64,000 bases of DNA, from NCBI GenBank assembly GCA_021399435.1, contig JAJTUP010000095.1:165540-229539 (forward strand), read 5' to 3'. The stretch comes from Diaporthe sp. PMI_573. Lineage: Eukaryota > Ascomycota > Sordariomycetes > Diaporthales > Diaporthaceae. The notes under the pieces are model-generated. The model was given only the letters and a program-made list of their open reading frames with translations, was not told the DNA's origin and did not search any database. Position 1 is the first letter of the stretch, and the number at the start of each line of letters is the position of its first letter. A program made the position numbers and the translations under genes. Positions 33,400 to 44,479 of the stretch are shown here, one piece after another.

Positions 33400-35190
33400 T
33401 AAAGAGATCTGGTGCCGGTCCATCTTTACAAACAAAGACTCATCCGTCCAGTAGATAAGTTTAGAGGACTGGGCATCTAAGCTATTGAAAATGGTTATTG
33501 CAATGGGAAACGTTCAATAAGCATTACATGGTAGCCTTGCTCGTGTGATGGCACCTTCCTTAACTTCATTTCGCTCGAATCAAAGTTCGAATCCAGGATC
33601 GGCTCTTGATTATCCTGCAGATTTCCTCGATCGAGCCATTGATCTTGTCCAGACCGGCTCCAGGATGACGGTTCTGAAGTTAGTTGAATAGTCGTTCGGT
33701 CCAGTCGAACACCTTGTCATCTGGCGAGGAATTGCAGAGAACTTCATTTTGCAAGTTGTACCTGGTGATGGAGCTACCTCTTTATCTCCGATCTTTTGAG
33801 CCTTGGCACGGTATCTTGATGAAACATCGTCATCATTCCTCGCGTCGAAGGCCCGCTTGGTTGGACGAGGCATAGAGGTCTGAGCTGACGAGTCGATGGC
33901 ACAACTTGCGAACTTCCTGCTAGCCTCAATTATTGCTTCCAGCTCTCTGTTTCTTCTCGAGGATAGAGTCAATTGGGTGCCCTTCGCGTCTCAGCTCTTG
34001 AAAATCTTCCTGAATAAAAAGACAAAATACGTTCTGGGTAGAGATATACAAGGTGTGCCCATAAAACGTAAATGCATTATTTACTTCTTCACTGCTGTGG
34101 GACATCGCGAACGGCGCTGCTTCCAGTGTGTGTCACAACAGGGTTGTGACTTAACACGCTCGTCGAAGCCAAGTTAGTCTGAGGATGTCAACATAATAAA
34201 TGAGGGGCACGCATTATGCAATAAGTATCGAATAATCACGCATCACAGCTCAATCTCTGGTGCTTGCATATGTGATGCAGGAAGCTTCCATTGAGTGCTA
34301 ACGAGAATCACTAGGCTACGCAGACAGCAGGGAGGAACTTGTGCCATTCTACAAGAGGGGAGGATGACGAGCATGAGGCTATGAAGCAACACACAGGGAC
34401 AAAGCGAGACCATGCAAACTATAGTATCAATCTAGAACTGCTATGGAGACTCAGCTGAAATATCATAACAAAGGTCGATAGAAAACACGACTGGCTCTTA
34501 CCTTATCTGAAACCGATGCATTACTGGCCACCTGCAAAGTCAAATGTGCAAACGAAACAAGCAGTCTTTCGCTAGTACCGTGTTATACGCTATTGGCGAA
34601 GGAAAGTAAGTCATTTCAGCCCTGAAGCTGGACTCCACAGACACCTATTAACACTAATGAATCATCCTAGCGAATTGTTATCTGGATCGACAGTGGTTTT
34701 TCAACAGTAAAAAGTCCAGCCTCATTTTCCCCAGCAGCATCCACATCGTCGAATGGAAAGGTGTATGCCCCTCCCGTACCGTCAGGAAGGAGGTTGCCAT
34801 GTACTATTCGAGCAAACTGGTGGGTAATATCTGCTGCATAATAGTTTGAGCTTTTAAGGCCAGGAATAACATCGCCGTCGTCCAGAAGCAGTGTTGAACG
34901 CACAAAAGCTGCACAAAGTCGCGGCCACGTCCGCATGTGTTGCACACCAACAAGGCAATACATATGTACACCATACAACACATCATTTTGGCTCGTCATC
35001 TTGTGCCAGGGCGTGACCACGGATTTTGCTCCTCCCATAATAATTATGGTCCGTATTCCTAGCCTCTGATCCTGTATCAAGTGCTTCATCGATCCTGCTC
35101 AAGGCTTGTTTCAACCAAGATTGTACTGTCACAAGCGCGATCGACAGCCCGATCCTACGCCTTGATAACCACTTTGCATTCACGAGCATC
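33400..35190. other. Gene-free stretch
   Basis: No confident gene. A 120-codon minus frame (33972-33610) is Arg/Ser-rich with no known motif. The minus frames at 34.7-35.4 kb overlap, and are shadows of, the MADS-like gene or lack domains. Confidence 0.35.
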
Positions 35191-35196
35191 TGCACC

Positions 35197-35957
35197 ATGG
35201 TAAACACAAAGCCAGCAGCTGTTGTGTCTGGCAAAGACCCAAAACCGCAAACAGCCCTTTTCAACAAGGCACGAAACGACTTGTTCAAGCGCGGCAACGA
35301 CGTACATGCCATGCTGAAGATCAAGGTGCGTGTCTCGCTGTGGTATAATGGCGAGATGTACGAATACGCCTCGGCTGCTGATGTCTGTTCATCTGCACTG
35401 GGCAAAGTAAGCGAGGTCTTCACATAATTTTTCTCGGCCAGTAGCTAATTTTTGTATGACTTCAGACCAACTCGTGGAAACCAGAAGATTTCGTCCCTAT
35501 CTCTCGGGCAGCTTCCATAAGACCTAGAGACGAGGACGAGGTATCAGCCAATGATACTGAGCTGTACTATATCGCTAGCCAGGTGCGGGGCATCATCAAG
35601 CAGAGCAATCCTGGCCTCACCGATACCGGGTCTGTCCGAAAAACAACAACAGGATCAACTCTAGTCGATCCGGCCAAGCAGCCACCTATCTTTGACCTCA
35701 CAACACCGGATCTGGAAACCTCTTCTAAGAGAGCCATCTCAGGCACACCTTCACCACATCGTCAGCTCCGCTGCCGACGGCTCGGGCCTGCAACGACAGA
35801 CTTCAATCTAGAAGAGGAGCCAAAGAAGCCCAATTCATTGCAGCGTCGGATAGACAAACACTTCGGGCCGTCATTAGCAGCTCGATCTTCTACAAGTTCC
35901 GGTGGCGCTATGCGTAGGACATCTGACAGACACTGGCGCAGATATACAACATACTGA
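35197..35957 (+). CDS. MADS-box-like small protein
   Basis: The model is join(35197..35406,35466..35957), with a 59-bp GTAAGC...CAG intron, giving 233 aa. Residues about 15-85 look like the short, divergent SRF-type DNA-binding domains found in many fungal proteins: LFNKARNDLFKRGNDVHAML (helix) and then KVRVSLWYNGEMYEYASAAD (beta hairpin), followed by SWKPEDFVP. The rest is Ser/Thr/Pro-rich and disordered, with basic clusters and PKKPNSLQRRIDKHFG. It may be a nuclear DNA-binding protein. The MADS assignment rests on pattern only, but the frame is clean across the intron. Confidence 0.45.
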
Positions 35958-35959
35958 AC

Positions 35960-37140
35960 AAGCGTCCCTTTTTCGATATGTTCTGTTCTTTAGGTATGGA
36001 CCATTGTCGGGGAACTTTGGAAATGGAAGGGGCCAGAATGGGAGGACGCATTGTCAATATTGCACAAGACATACTCGCAAGCTGCGCATCGAATCTGCAT
36101 TTCATTCGAGGGCGGTGACGAGCCAGTATGGATCGTGTAGATGTAATCTACTACGAAAATACATATTTTTCTCCCCTGTGCCTTCTGGATCGATCGTAAG
36201 TAGTGAGTATGAAACTCTTCGATTACACAACTCGACTACAGTCAATTTTTGTAGCACGTCAGTTGCGTGATTCCTTGTTGTTTGCCTGGATGCAGGAATC
36301 TGACTGTTGCGAGAGGCTGCGAGGTTGACCTAAGTCGGCTGTAGCATCCTGTCTCAAAAGGCACAATTCAAGAGTCCAAGCAATCTATTGCACGCTTCTG
36401 ACCTAACGATTCAATATCAAGAGAGAGGGCAGGTCCAAATGGGGCCATCGTCACGAAAGGTCTTTAACGTCCCTGCACCTGATTCCGACCACCCCGCATT
36501 CAAAAAGAGAGGAGGGTTCCAAGTAGCTTCCAAGGACCGGAGATCATAACTTTGCACCTCAGACTGGGCCCCGAAGCAAGCTAACCATCATCACATCCCG
36601 AATCAGACACTATGAGTACTGCTTCATCGAATCTGGCCACTTGCCCACCCAGAAAACACCAAGAAGTTGCATCGTGGTTGGTTCTTCTGACGGAGAAGAC
36701 GAAGAGGAAGTCGATGGGTAGTTGTGGCGGGTGTGCGATTTTGGGTGGCCCGAATCAGGGGGTGGCCCGAATGTGGGCCGGCCAACTTATTGACAGAATG
36801 TGCAGTGTTAGTGTATATAGAAGTTTTGTTATAGGAAAATCTCTCTAATGATCTGTTTTGAGATGGGCGCAATTTGTTGGTCATCTGATGTCTATTTAGC
36901 TACTCATTTGCAGCTTCAAGCCATACCATCAAGCCACGTACAGGCAAGAGTATTTTTGGCACAAGCTTTCATCTGACACGTCTATGTCAGCCTTTTTTGT
37001 ACTTCCTGCACGAATCGCCATCCCACCACGAAAGAATTTGCTGCTGGGACTGTGACGGAGCATTCTTAGGCCCGGTTATGTTTCTTCGCTCTTCATCATT
37101 GTCTTTGAGGCGGCTCATACTCGACTGTCATGAACGCTGG
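35960..37140. other. Gene-free stretch
   Basis: Nothing recognisable apart from a duplicated GGTGGCCCGAAT word near 36748-36770. Confidence 0.4.
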
Positions 37141-37146
37141 TTCTCG

Positions 37147-37993
37147 TCATTTATGGTTAAACTGGTCCGCTGCTCGAATTATTGCCATAGGAACCGTCCC
37201 ATCATTTTTGAAGATCGTGCTTGTTGATGATGGCGCGATGTCAAAGTCCACGGGATTTTCTGTCACATCGTTCATGCCGTTCATCACGTCTCCCTCGTAC
37301 CCAAGCTGTGCAGGTTTAGAGGTTGCCTGCTGCGTCTCCTTCGCCTGCGCATGGGGATGACTCAGATGGTTGCCTCCTGTAGGATTGCCCCGACGAATCA
37401 AGCAATTCTGAAAGTGACGCTTGAGAACGTCGCTTCGAAAGATTGTGTGCCGGCAGAGCACACATATATAGGGACGGTCTCCGGTGTCTTTTGTTTATTA
37501 ATCAGTTTCTGTCTAACTTCTAGGACAGTAGAACGGCTTACGTCTGGGCATATGACGCGTCAAGTGCTTCGCGCGAAGGTACCTCTTCGTGCAGTGGGGA
37601 CATGGCTTTGAAGTGTCAATTGTGGGAGCATCTCAGGGACAGAGGATAAAGTATCATAGGAAGGACAGACACAGTTGTACATACAAATTTTCCGTCGGCA
37701 TTCTTCTGAGGGATATAGGCTTTGGTTGCGGCTATGCCTGAGGCTGGAGTCACGGGCTTCTGGGAACCGACTAAATGACAAGGATTGTCTTTGTCGTGAT
37801 GAGATTTTGCTGACTGCGACATGACCCCATCGGCGGGCATCAGTCGTGGATCAATGGGGATACGGCCACCCAAAGGAAACCCCGGCACGACCGACTGAAG
37901 GTGAGCTACGGACACAGACTCCTGGGCCATTTGGGCGGAAGAGGTCGTATATGAAGGAAATGTCTGTGTCATTGTGTACAATATAGACCGCAT
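37147..37993 (-). CDS. C2H2 zinc-finger transcription factor
   Basis: The model is complement(join(37147..37487,37542..37605,37685..37993)), with introns of 79 and 54 bp, giving 237 aa. Splicing restores two adjacent fingers. The first reads CPHCTKRYLRAKHLTRH, then the classic linker HTGDRPY, then the second, CVLCRHTIFRSDVLKRHFQNC. The RRGNPTGGNHLSHPHAQ block after the second finger is typical of a fungal C2H2 family. Each intron has GT-AG ends and a plausible branch site, and the linker spans the second intron, which strongly supports the model. The N-terminus is Ser/Gln/Pro-rich; the C-terminus is acidic. Predicted nuclear DNA-binding regulator; targets unknown. Confidence 0.8.
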
Positions 37994-38084
37994 TAATGGT
38001 CAGTGTTGAGGAGTATTATAAGTATTTGAGTTTGTTATATGGAGCTATGTTTTAAAATGAGAATGGATACTCAGTCGCACCTGA

Positions 38085-38150
38085 TTTTCTGACTAAGCAG
38101 GCTGCAGCCAATTAGAGCCTCCCATTCCGCGTTACATAATAAGCGTAATC
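38085..38150 (+). mobile_element. MULE left subterminal fragment
   Basis: TTTTCTGACTAAGCAGGCTGCAGCCAATTAGAGCCTCCCATT closely matches 42500-42540, just inside the left terminus of the MULE derivative. The outer repeat and ORF are not present. Confidence 0.6.
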
Positions 38151-38159
38151 CGGAAGTAC

Positions 38160-39690
38160 AGAGAACTACTTCGGATATATCAAAAGAATGTCGACCACAT
38201 AGAAAAGAACCATCACTTGACGACCATCACTTGACGATCTTCGTTGGAGTTTATATTTTTAAACAGATTGAAGGGTGTTGTCACTTCGTGTGAAGTCAAT
38301 ACGCCTATCTATTTGTGGACGAGAAAGAATACTCTTTCACTGAAGAAAGTTGAAACATTTGTGGTCAAACTTCAGCAAGTCTGCGAACAAGCCCTTGACT
38401 CCAGGGCTGCCAGGGACGCAAGGCCTCCAACACTACCTAGTACCATTTCTCAATCAAGCTCAGCAGATCTGGTACCTGGTACGGTCCAAGATGGCGGAGC
38501 GCTGCAAGCAGCAGCTGCACGCAGCGTAAAGGGCACAGTAGGTCACGCCGTGGCAAAGAGAACCTCCGACCCTCCAAGGCGAAGCAGCGATGCTTGTACC
38601 TACAAGCAACAAGGTGATTGCAGCCCCCTAACAATATCCATCTATTCGAGCAGAGATCAAAATTTCTAGCGCCCCCAACCAGTTTTGGTATATTTGATAT
38701 AAATATAGCGCACTCATATGATGACTTCATACTCACATCCTCGACTTTGCTGCCAGTCCTCCCTTCTGCTAAATTTAGCAATGCGGGCTTTGGATAGATC
38801 ACGAGTAAGGCCGTAGGGTCTTCTTTTAAAGTACAGCCCTTCAACCTGAAGCGCCTGCATGGTTCCACCATGTGATTTTGATTCGAGGTACTTTCTCGGC
38901 CTTTCTGCCCATACCCTTTCTCGGTCGTATGCTGCAGTCCTGTGCATATAAAGCAATGCAGTACTTTATGGATGCCAACGCAAATAAGGATTAAGTACTG
39001 AGGTGATCCTTGAAATAATTTGGGCAGAGGACATTTAGTAAATTACAACGTTCCAATTTAAGTGCTCACCAGGATTGAGGGTGGATGGTACAAAGAAGAG
39101 AACAATGTCTGCACATTCATTCCAGATAGTGCCCAGGCTTTAAGATATGGGGCCAAGGGCCACCCGGACCTACCGAAGCCGTCGGAAAAAGCATGAATGC
39201 GCCGTGGAAAAAGGATGAAAAACCGGTTTGAGAAGACAAAGTGGCCGGAAGGAAAGCCCAAATCTAGAAAATCAAAGCCGTCAACACCTGTTGGTGCTCA
39301 GGATGGCGGCGCAGAAGACGGCGGCGCAACATATAGCCGGCACGACCGATGTCACGGCAGGTTGAAGACAAACCAGAGATCCAACGGCGGCAGACTACCT
39401 ATAATCTCCGTCCTCTCCTTGTTTTTATTTCCTAGGTTGAGGCCAATCAAGGAGGATAAACATGCTTAGTTGTTAACCTTCTTTTTCACAAACAAACATA
39501 GGCGGACACTCGTTTAGCTCGCGCAAATCTGAACTTTTGACCATTGTCATATCTCGGTTATTGTGAACAAAAATGGGCAAAATATACAGACTTACTAGGA
39601 AAATACAAATCCCAGTCCGTCTGAGCTTTCTGCATCTGACATTCCTTTCTTTATTGCTCAATTGTATTCTACTGTCAAGGCGGAATTAGT
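38160..39690. other. Gene-free stretch
   Basis: A 141-codon plus frame (38244-38669) has no recognisable domain and is probably not coding. No other structure seen. Confidence 0.35.
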
Positions 39691-40174
39691 AGCTGCATAT
39701 GCAAGGGAGGTTGGCAGTGCCTGTTTATCCTGCTTGCTGTGAATACCGGATTGGCCAGATTCCCCTCAATCTTTGGTTCACAAACTCAGACACAACACGA
39801 CTTGTTCCCTGGCCGTGCAGTCTGGAAATACAATCGATCAGTCTCGAAACCATTGTTCCTCCACATTCAAGGACCGAGACGACTTCTCGAACAAAACGGC
39901 GGAGAACAGAATTCGGGAGCGGTCCAGAGTCAAGAGCACGCACCAGAGCCAGCGGGATCACGGAAAGTGCCACGCCATCTAACGTTGGATATAGATGGGG
40001 CAAGGTCTACTCCAAGTTCGTGATGGCCACGCGAGGAGGTGCGTCGTCTCGTCGCTTGCGCAGTTGTCGGATCTCGAAAGCAAGTTTCGAAGTTTTCGCG
40101 TTTTTGACCGCTTGTTAGGCCAAAGTTGTGCGTGCCATAGTAAAATGGCGTAATTTCTAGCAGGGTGCTAACAG

Positions 40175-40357
40175 CAGCGTGCCAAGAAATTAAGAGTCGA
40201 GGGGAAGGTGTGTGGTGCTGAGGAGGCGGTCCGCAGCGGACCGCCTCAACGACGATGTGGCAACTGCGGCAAGACTGGGCATAATGCAAGAACTTGTGAG
40301 AAAGATGTAGAAGAGTCTATTCCATCAGATTCTGAGTGTATAATAGTACATTCTTAA
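40175..40357 (+). pseudogene. Pogo-type transposase tail with CCHC knuckle
   Basis: The frame reads RAKKLRVEGKVCGAEEAV and then CGNCGKTGHNARTC, a perfect Cys-x2-Cys-x4-His-x4-Cys zinc knuckle, then an acidic end and stop. Many fungal pogo/Fot transposases end this way. The upstream DDE region is not recognisable. Confidence 0.6.
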
Positions 40358-40380
40358 GCGGTCCGCGGCGGACCGCCCAA
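40225..40380. repeat. GCGGTCCGC/GCGGACCGC palindromes
   Basis: Two short palindromes, GCGGTCCGCAGCGGACCGC (about 40229-40247) and GCGGTCCGCGGCGGACCGC (about 40359-40377), flank the CCHC-coding end. The second lies just beyond the stop and may be the element terminus. Confidence 0.6.
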
Positions 40381-40439
40381 ATAGTTGGTCTGGCTGGTAT
40401 AGATTGAGGTTAATCCTGCATGGCTAAAATGCTCCATTT

Positions 40440-40693
40440 TGGTGGGGAAGCCGATTTTCCCACCAAAAGTCGTCCACTTCGGACTGGCACTGCAGCCACG
40501 CCAACCACTCTAAATTAATGAAATTAATTGAAAATAAGCAATTAAGAACAGTTGGCACCAATTGGTGCCAAATTCAATGACCCTTTTTGCCCTGGGTGGG
40601 TGCTGGGGTTGGCTAAAGTTGGTTGTTTACCTAAAAATCGCTCGCTGGGTGATATGGCTCGCTGGGTGATAAACCACGTTAACCAAGTTTATG
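40440..40693 (+). repeat. Left terminal inverted repeat of the long-TIR element
   Basis: This pairs with 42209-42454. It contains a local tandem, CTCGCTGGGTGATA, twice near 40640-40670. Confidence 0.65.
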
Positions 40694-41297
40694 ATTTGTA
40701 AAGTTTAATCGGCTCGTTTGACTCGCGAAAGTTTCCACTTGAGGATGGTGCTGTGGATAGTGGTCTTGATGACTCAATGCCTTTACATAAATGGTTTTGC
40801 GACATAGTGAAAGAAAGAAGCTTGCTACCGCGGGCTTCGAAAACATGCAATTATATCGTCATTGGCCGATGTAAGAAGTCCTCTTGAAAAGGGTTTGGGC
40901 TGTCAGGCCTTGAATGCTATTTATGTAACTTCAGTGATCAGGTGGGTGACCAACTATGCTATGTCAAACCTGCTGGGGCAATGATCCCCAAAGGGAAGGA
41001 ATCATAATATCAACTGCAATAAGTTTTCAAGTGTTGTGTTCTGCAACACGTCTCGCGGTCATAAAATTAGAGTTTTAAGCATGGCCCCACACGCATGCCC
41101 CACATGATCATGTGCTGATGAAAGCAGACACTTTGTAGACTGGCCCTCTGCCTTTAAAACTGTTTGAATGCTCTTTTGAGCATCTCAACACCTTCAGGTT
41201 CTAAACCCAAAGAAAATGAAGCGTACCACAATCTCGAGGAATAAAATTCCTTGCTAGAGCTCCTTTGCAGACAAGAATTTTATTTCTTGAGGGAATT

Positions 41298-41994
41298 TCA
41301 AATGTTCATTCCCCACCTTTGCAGAGATGCAAACCACCCGCCGCCAGGAGTGAATCCGCCATACAGAACTGACTGCAGCATGGCTGCGATAGAGCCTGTT
41401 TTGATTCTGGATATTGGTATTTTTCCTTTGGTATATTCAGGGGCCATATGAGAAGACGTACCAGCTATTGGACCAAGAGCACCAAAACCGAGGATCCGGA
41501 GCGGGAGGACGGCGGGCCAGTATGGACCAAACAGCACAGTCATGATGATCAAAATCAGTGCCAGGAGCAGTAACCAGCCAACATCAAATCCGTTCTTGGA
41601 TGCTTCCTCAAGGAGGCAGTACCTGATTCCGTCGTACGCTTCGGGGACGTAGTCAAGCGGGTTGTCCCTGAGGATGTCGACAGTACTAGTGAGATTGGCG
41701 ACGGCAAACTGGGCGCAGTGTTCGGCAGCGGTTTTGGCAGCGACTAGATCTTGTCAATCAACAGCCATTAAGATCAAATAATAAACTCTTGTTCTTACCG
41801 GAAAGCCTGAAGTAGTCTGCCATTAGGCCGACGGTGCCCGCAATGCTCTGCTCATGATGTGTGGACAACAGAGCCGTGACGTGCTGGGTGATGTTTACTT
41901 GCGCGAAGCCAACCAGCTCGTCAGAGACAGTGCTCGTGAGGTGGCCGATTGCCTCGGAAACAGCCTGAACGGGAGCTTCGATGCTCAGGTGCAT
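41298..41994 (-). CDS. IFI6/IFI27 (ISG12)-family membrane protein
   Basis: The model is complement(join(41298..41395,41462..41743,41799..41994)), giving 191 aa. Introns of 55 and 66 bp with GTAAGA/TAG and GTACGT/CAG ends keep phase. Residues 1-110 are amphipathic helix-like. A hydrophobic helix (WLLLLALILIIMTVLFG) follows. Then comes the family signature, LGFGALGPIAGSIAAMLQSV, spanning intron 2, and LYGGFTPGGGWFASLQRWGM: the Gly/Ala-rich helical pair of interferon-inducible 6-16/ISG12 proteins. In animals these sit in mitochondrial or endosomal membranes and modulate apoptosis; fungal members are uncharacterised. All exons look intact. The gene lies wholly between the long terminal inverted repeats, which suggests capture by the element. 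Confidence 0.8.
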
Positions 41995-42208
41995 GGTTCT
42001 TGTTTGATTGGCTGCTGGGTTGACGGCGGTGAGGATGGTAAGAAGATGGAGTGTGCGAGTGTCGGAGGCTTAAGTCTCAAAAGTGCTTCAAAGAAATGAC
42101 GAAAGGAATAAGAGGCTCAGATGAGACCTGGAGAAAGGCGGAAGTTGACTGGAGGAGGAAAGTTGCAGTCGGGTCTGCTTGGGGTGGGAACTGGTTGCAG
42201 CCCAAGTT

Positions 42209-42454
42209 GCAAAGTTGGTTAACGTGGTTTATCAGTCAGCGGCCCATATCACATGCCCGCCCACTTTTGCTAACTCACCTAACTTTAGCCAACCCCAGCA
42301 CTCACCCAGGGGAAAAGGGTTAATTATATTTAGCACCGATTGGTGCCAACTGGTCATAATTGCTTATTTTCAATTGATTGGGCCAATTTGGACGCGTGGT
42401 GGGGTTGCAGTGCCAGTCTGAAAGCTTAAAGTTTCGGTGAGCGGGTTTGTTTTT
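42209..42454 (-). repeat. Right terminal inverted repeat of the long-TIR element
   Basis: This is the reverse-complement partner of the left repeat. Its outer end is interrupted at 42455 by the MULE derivative and continues at 43388. Confidence 0.65.
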
Positions 42455-43379
42455 GAATGCGGATATTCGCGTACCCTAAATCGGATGCCGCGTACCTTTT
42501 TCTGACTAAGCAGGGCTGCAGCCAATCAGAGCCTCCCATTTTACTACACGCCACCGGTCAACATGGTGCGTTTTGCAGCCTCAACTATATGCTCTGCTAA
42601 ACCTCCTCAACCCACCAATATTCAACCACCCTCCTACCATTAACGCTTCGTAATATTGATTAAATACTTTGTAGAATCGATTAATTGAGCACTAAAGACA
42701 TACCCTAGCTATTTAGATATCGTTTTGGTGGTGTTGCAGCAATGGCAGATGTCCCTGACTACTCGGGACTTGAGGCGATGTGGCAGGCGGACTGTGCCAA
42801 ATGGAACTCCAACATCACCGCCACAAACCATCGCCGCCCAGCACTTTCTAACCCTCCTCCCTTTCTGAAACTCTTCAACGATGGTTACGACACCTATACG
42901 GACCTCAAGGCTGATTTAGACGAGGCGACGAGCAGTGCTGGATGGCTGACGGTGTCCCATAGTGCAAAGCCTAACAGAAAGATATTGGTGTGCAGCCAAG
43001 GTACACAGCGCCCTATGACCGCTACAAAAAGTAACGCCATAATGATTAAAGCCGACTGTACATGGTCAGCAGTTGCCTACACGGCAAAGAAAACGTCAGA
43101 TAAATGGAAGCTTCTTATCCACGAGCACAGACATACCCATCACGGCCCTCAGGAAGTCCCCGAAGCTGAGCGTGGCTGGGTAAAGCTATCCGAAGCACAT
43201 ATTTGGTGCCCTTGAGTGTGTGGGAATAGTGGCATACAGCGGCATGTTAGTCGGTGTAATCACGTTAATTATTTGTATGGCGAACCCATAGTGTTTTTTA
43301 ATTCAGGCACAGGGGCCAGCTTGATTAGTCAGAAAAGGGTACGCGGTATCCGATTTAGGGTACGCGAATATCCGCATTC
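42455..43379 (+). mobile_element. MULE derivative with 55-bp TIRs and 8-bp TSD
   Basis: The left end GAATGCGGATATTCGCGTAC is mirrored at the right by GTACGCGAATATCCGCATTC. The inverted repeats run about 55 bp, to CTGACTAA/TTAGTCAG, with few mismatches. TTGTTTTT flanks both ends (42447-42454 and 43380-43387). It can also be read as a 9-bp duplication, TTGTTTTTG, which is typical of Mutator-like elements. At 925 bp it holds one short ORF instead of the usual 800-aa transposase. Confidence 0.9.
42742..43215 (+). CDS. WRKY-GCM1/FAR1-like DNA-binding domain protein
   Basis: The 157-aa ORF in the MULE derivative has its ATG just after the left repeat region. Residues about 85-140 follow the zinc-finger pattern of MULE transposase N-termini: LVCSQG, KADCTWSAVAYTAKKTSDKW, then LLIHEHRHTHHGP with a His-x-His ending. 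This domain binds the element termini. The MULE catalytic DDE core and SWIM finger are absent. The same 3' ORF boundary followed by the same terminal sequence occurs in the fragment at 2490-2635, so this truncated form exists in at least two copies. Confidence 0.65.
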   Translation: MADVPDYSGLEAMWQADCAKWNSNITATNHRRPALSNPPPFLKLFNDGYDTYTDLKADLDEATSSAGWLTVSHSAKPNRKILVCSQGTQRPMTATKSNAIMIKADCTWSAVAYTAKKTSDKWKLLIHEHRHTHHGPQEVPEAERGWVKLSEAHIWCP

Positions 43380-43439
43380 TTGTTTTTGGTGCAGATCGCG
43401 TCCCTATTTTTCGCGTCAGTCTCGCATCACTCTACCTAC

Positions 43440-43570
43440 TTAACTATTCAACAAGCTACAGAAAATGCAAGTTCTTTTGGAAGGAGGTCTTGAGCGACCC
43501 CTACATCTGGGGGCTGCAGTATGTGTGAGGAGTGTGCCGGCAAGAAGACTATATAGATTTTATTGCCGCA
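43440..43570 (-). pseudogene. Pogo DDE-core fragment
   Basis: The frame reads KIYIVFLPAHSSHILQPPDV, the block just before the third catalytic acidic residue region of pogo transposases (family pattern: LPPHSTHLLQPLDVGVFGPLK). A small deletion shifts the next residues (LKTSFQKNLHFL) to another frame. Only about 40 residues remain. Confidence 0.65.
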
Positions 43571-44432
43571 GGTACGCATTGATATTCGCCTTGAAGTGAG
43601 GGAGACACTCAGTGACAGAAAACCATGTTGGCTTATCTGGATCTTTTGTTTTGCCAAAACTTCCTAGGAAGCCCGCCCATTTGTAAGTGCATGATGCTAA
43701 AACCATATAGCACGCTCCTTCTGGAACTGCGCCCTTCTCAAGCTTCTTTAGCTCATCTCGCTTGCCTGTCTGTAAGTTAGGTATATCCTGTGGATCCATA
43801 GGTATGGATCTGTTTGAAAACGCATAGTATCTTCTTGGGCGGCCATTTTCCCGCGGAATCGGATCGAGTGAGATCATTGTGTGCCCCTTAATGCGCATCT
43901 TCCCCTCGATCCGTGCTTCCGCATCTTGGAGTGACTCCGGGTCTCGAATTGTAACTCGGAAATAGCCGTTCCTCCTTGTGTAAAATCTTTTTACATCAAC
44001 TCTCACAGTCTCATTGTATTCCTCGTCGTCAGCCTTATTAAACAGTTTCGTGTTCCCGTTTGTGTCATTGATATTTTGGCTGGGAACCCTGTGCTCACTC
44101 CCGCTTCTCCCACATACTGCCTTCTTAGCACGCGCTTCTACATTATCCACAACTGTATTAGATTGTGTTACACCGGTGAAACCTTCACTTCGACGAGGCT
44201 CTTTACTATTCTCCCTCGCATTGCTGGGCGCATCTTGGTTATAGCCTCTTTCCAGTTGACTTGATATTGCGGTTTTCACGTGGACTGTGGGATCGGCCCA
44301 TCCGACGTGCTCTGCTGGTGGACTTACCCCACTCATCATTACATCATCATCCCCATCCCAACGACCTCGCTCTTGCTCCAGTATTGTTTCTGAGATATTG
44401 TCTGACTCAGGCTCACTCACATGGTGCTGCAA
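43560..44432 (-). pseudogene. Unidentified fungal protein, exon-like ORF
   Basis: About 290 codons are open on the minus strand, with no ATG at the start; the frame begins next to a CAT|GTGAGT-like splice donor. Residues about 30-45 (DGDDDVMMSGVSPPAEHVG) match a second fragment at 47768-48025. The middle is hydrophilic. The C-terminal 150 residues (VDVKRFYTRRNGYFRVTIRD ... CYMVLASCTYKWAGFLGSFG) look like a folded domain I do not recognise. The ORF ends at the junction with the pogo fragment, so the true C-terminus may be lost. Confidence 0.4.
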
Positions 44433-44479
44433 GGTTGAGTCGTCTTGAGACTCTTGCTGTTGTAGGCCTGCTTAGCCTT

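Larger units (their letters stand above)
40430..43395. mobile_element. Long-TIR element carrying an ISG12-family gene
   Basis: About 250 bp at 40440-40693 are the diverged reverse complement of 42209-42454. Shared blocks include GACTGGCACTGCA, GAAAATAAGCAATTA, GTTGGCACCAAT, GGTGCTGGGGTTGGCTAAAG and GATAAACCACGTTAACCAA. The right repeat is split by a MULE at 42455-43379 and resumes after it. The enclosed 1.5 kb hold a complete three-exon host-type gene and no transposase. This is the architecture of a Pack-TIR (gene-capturing) non-autonomous element. Outer ends and target duplication could not be fixed. Confidence 0.65.

Noticed and set aside
33570..33600. GTTCGAATCC, a tRNA B-box-like word
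   Set aside because: No matching A box or cloverleaf arms within tRNA spacing. No tRNA gene was found in the window.
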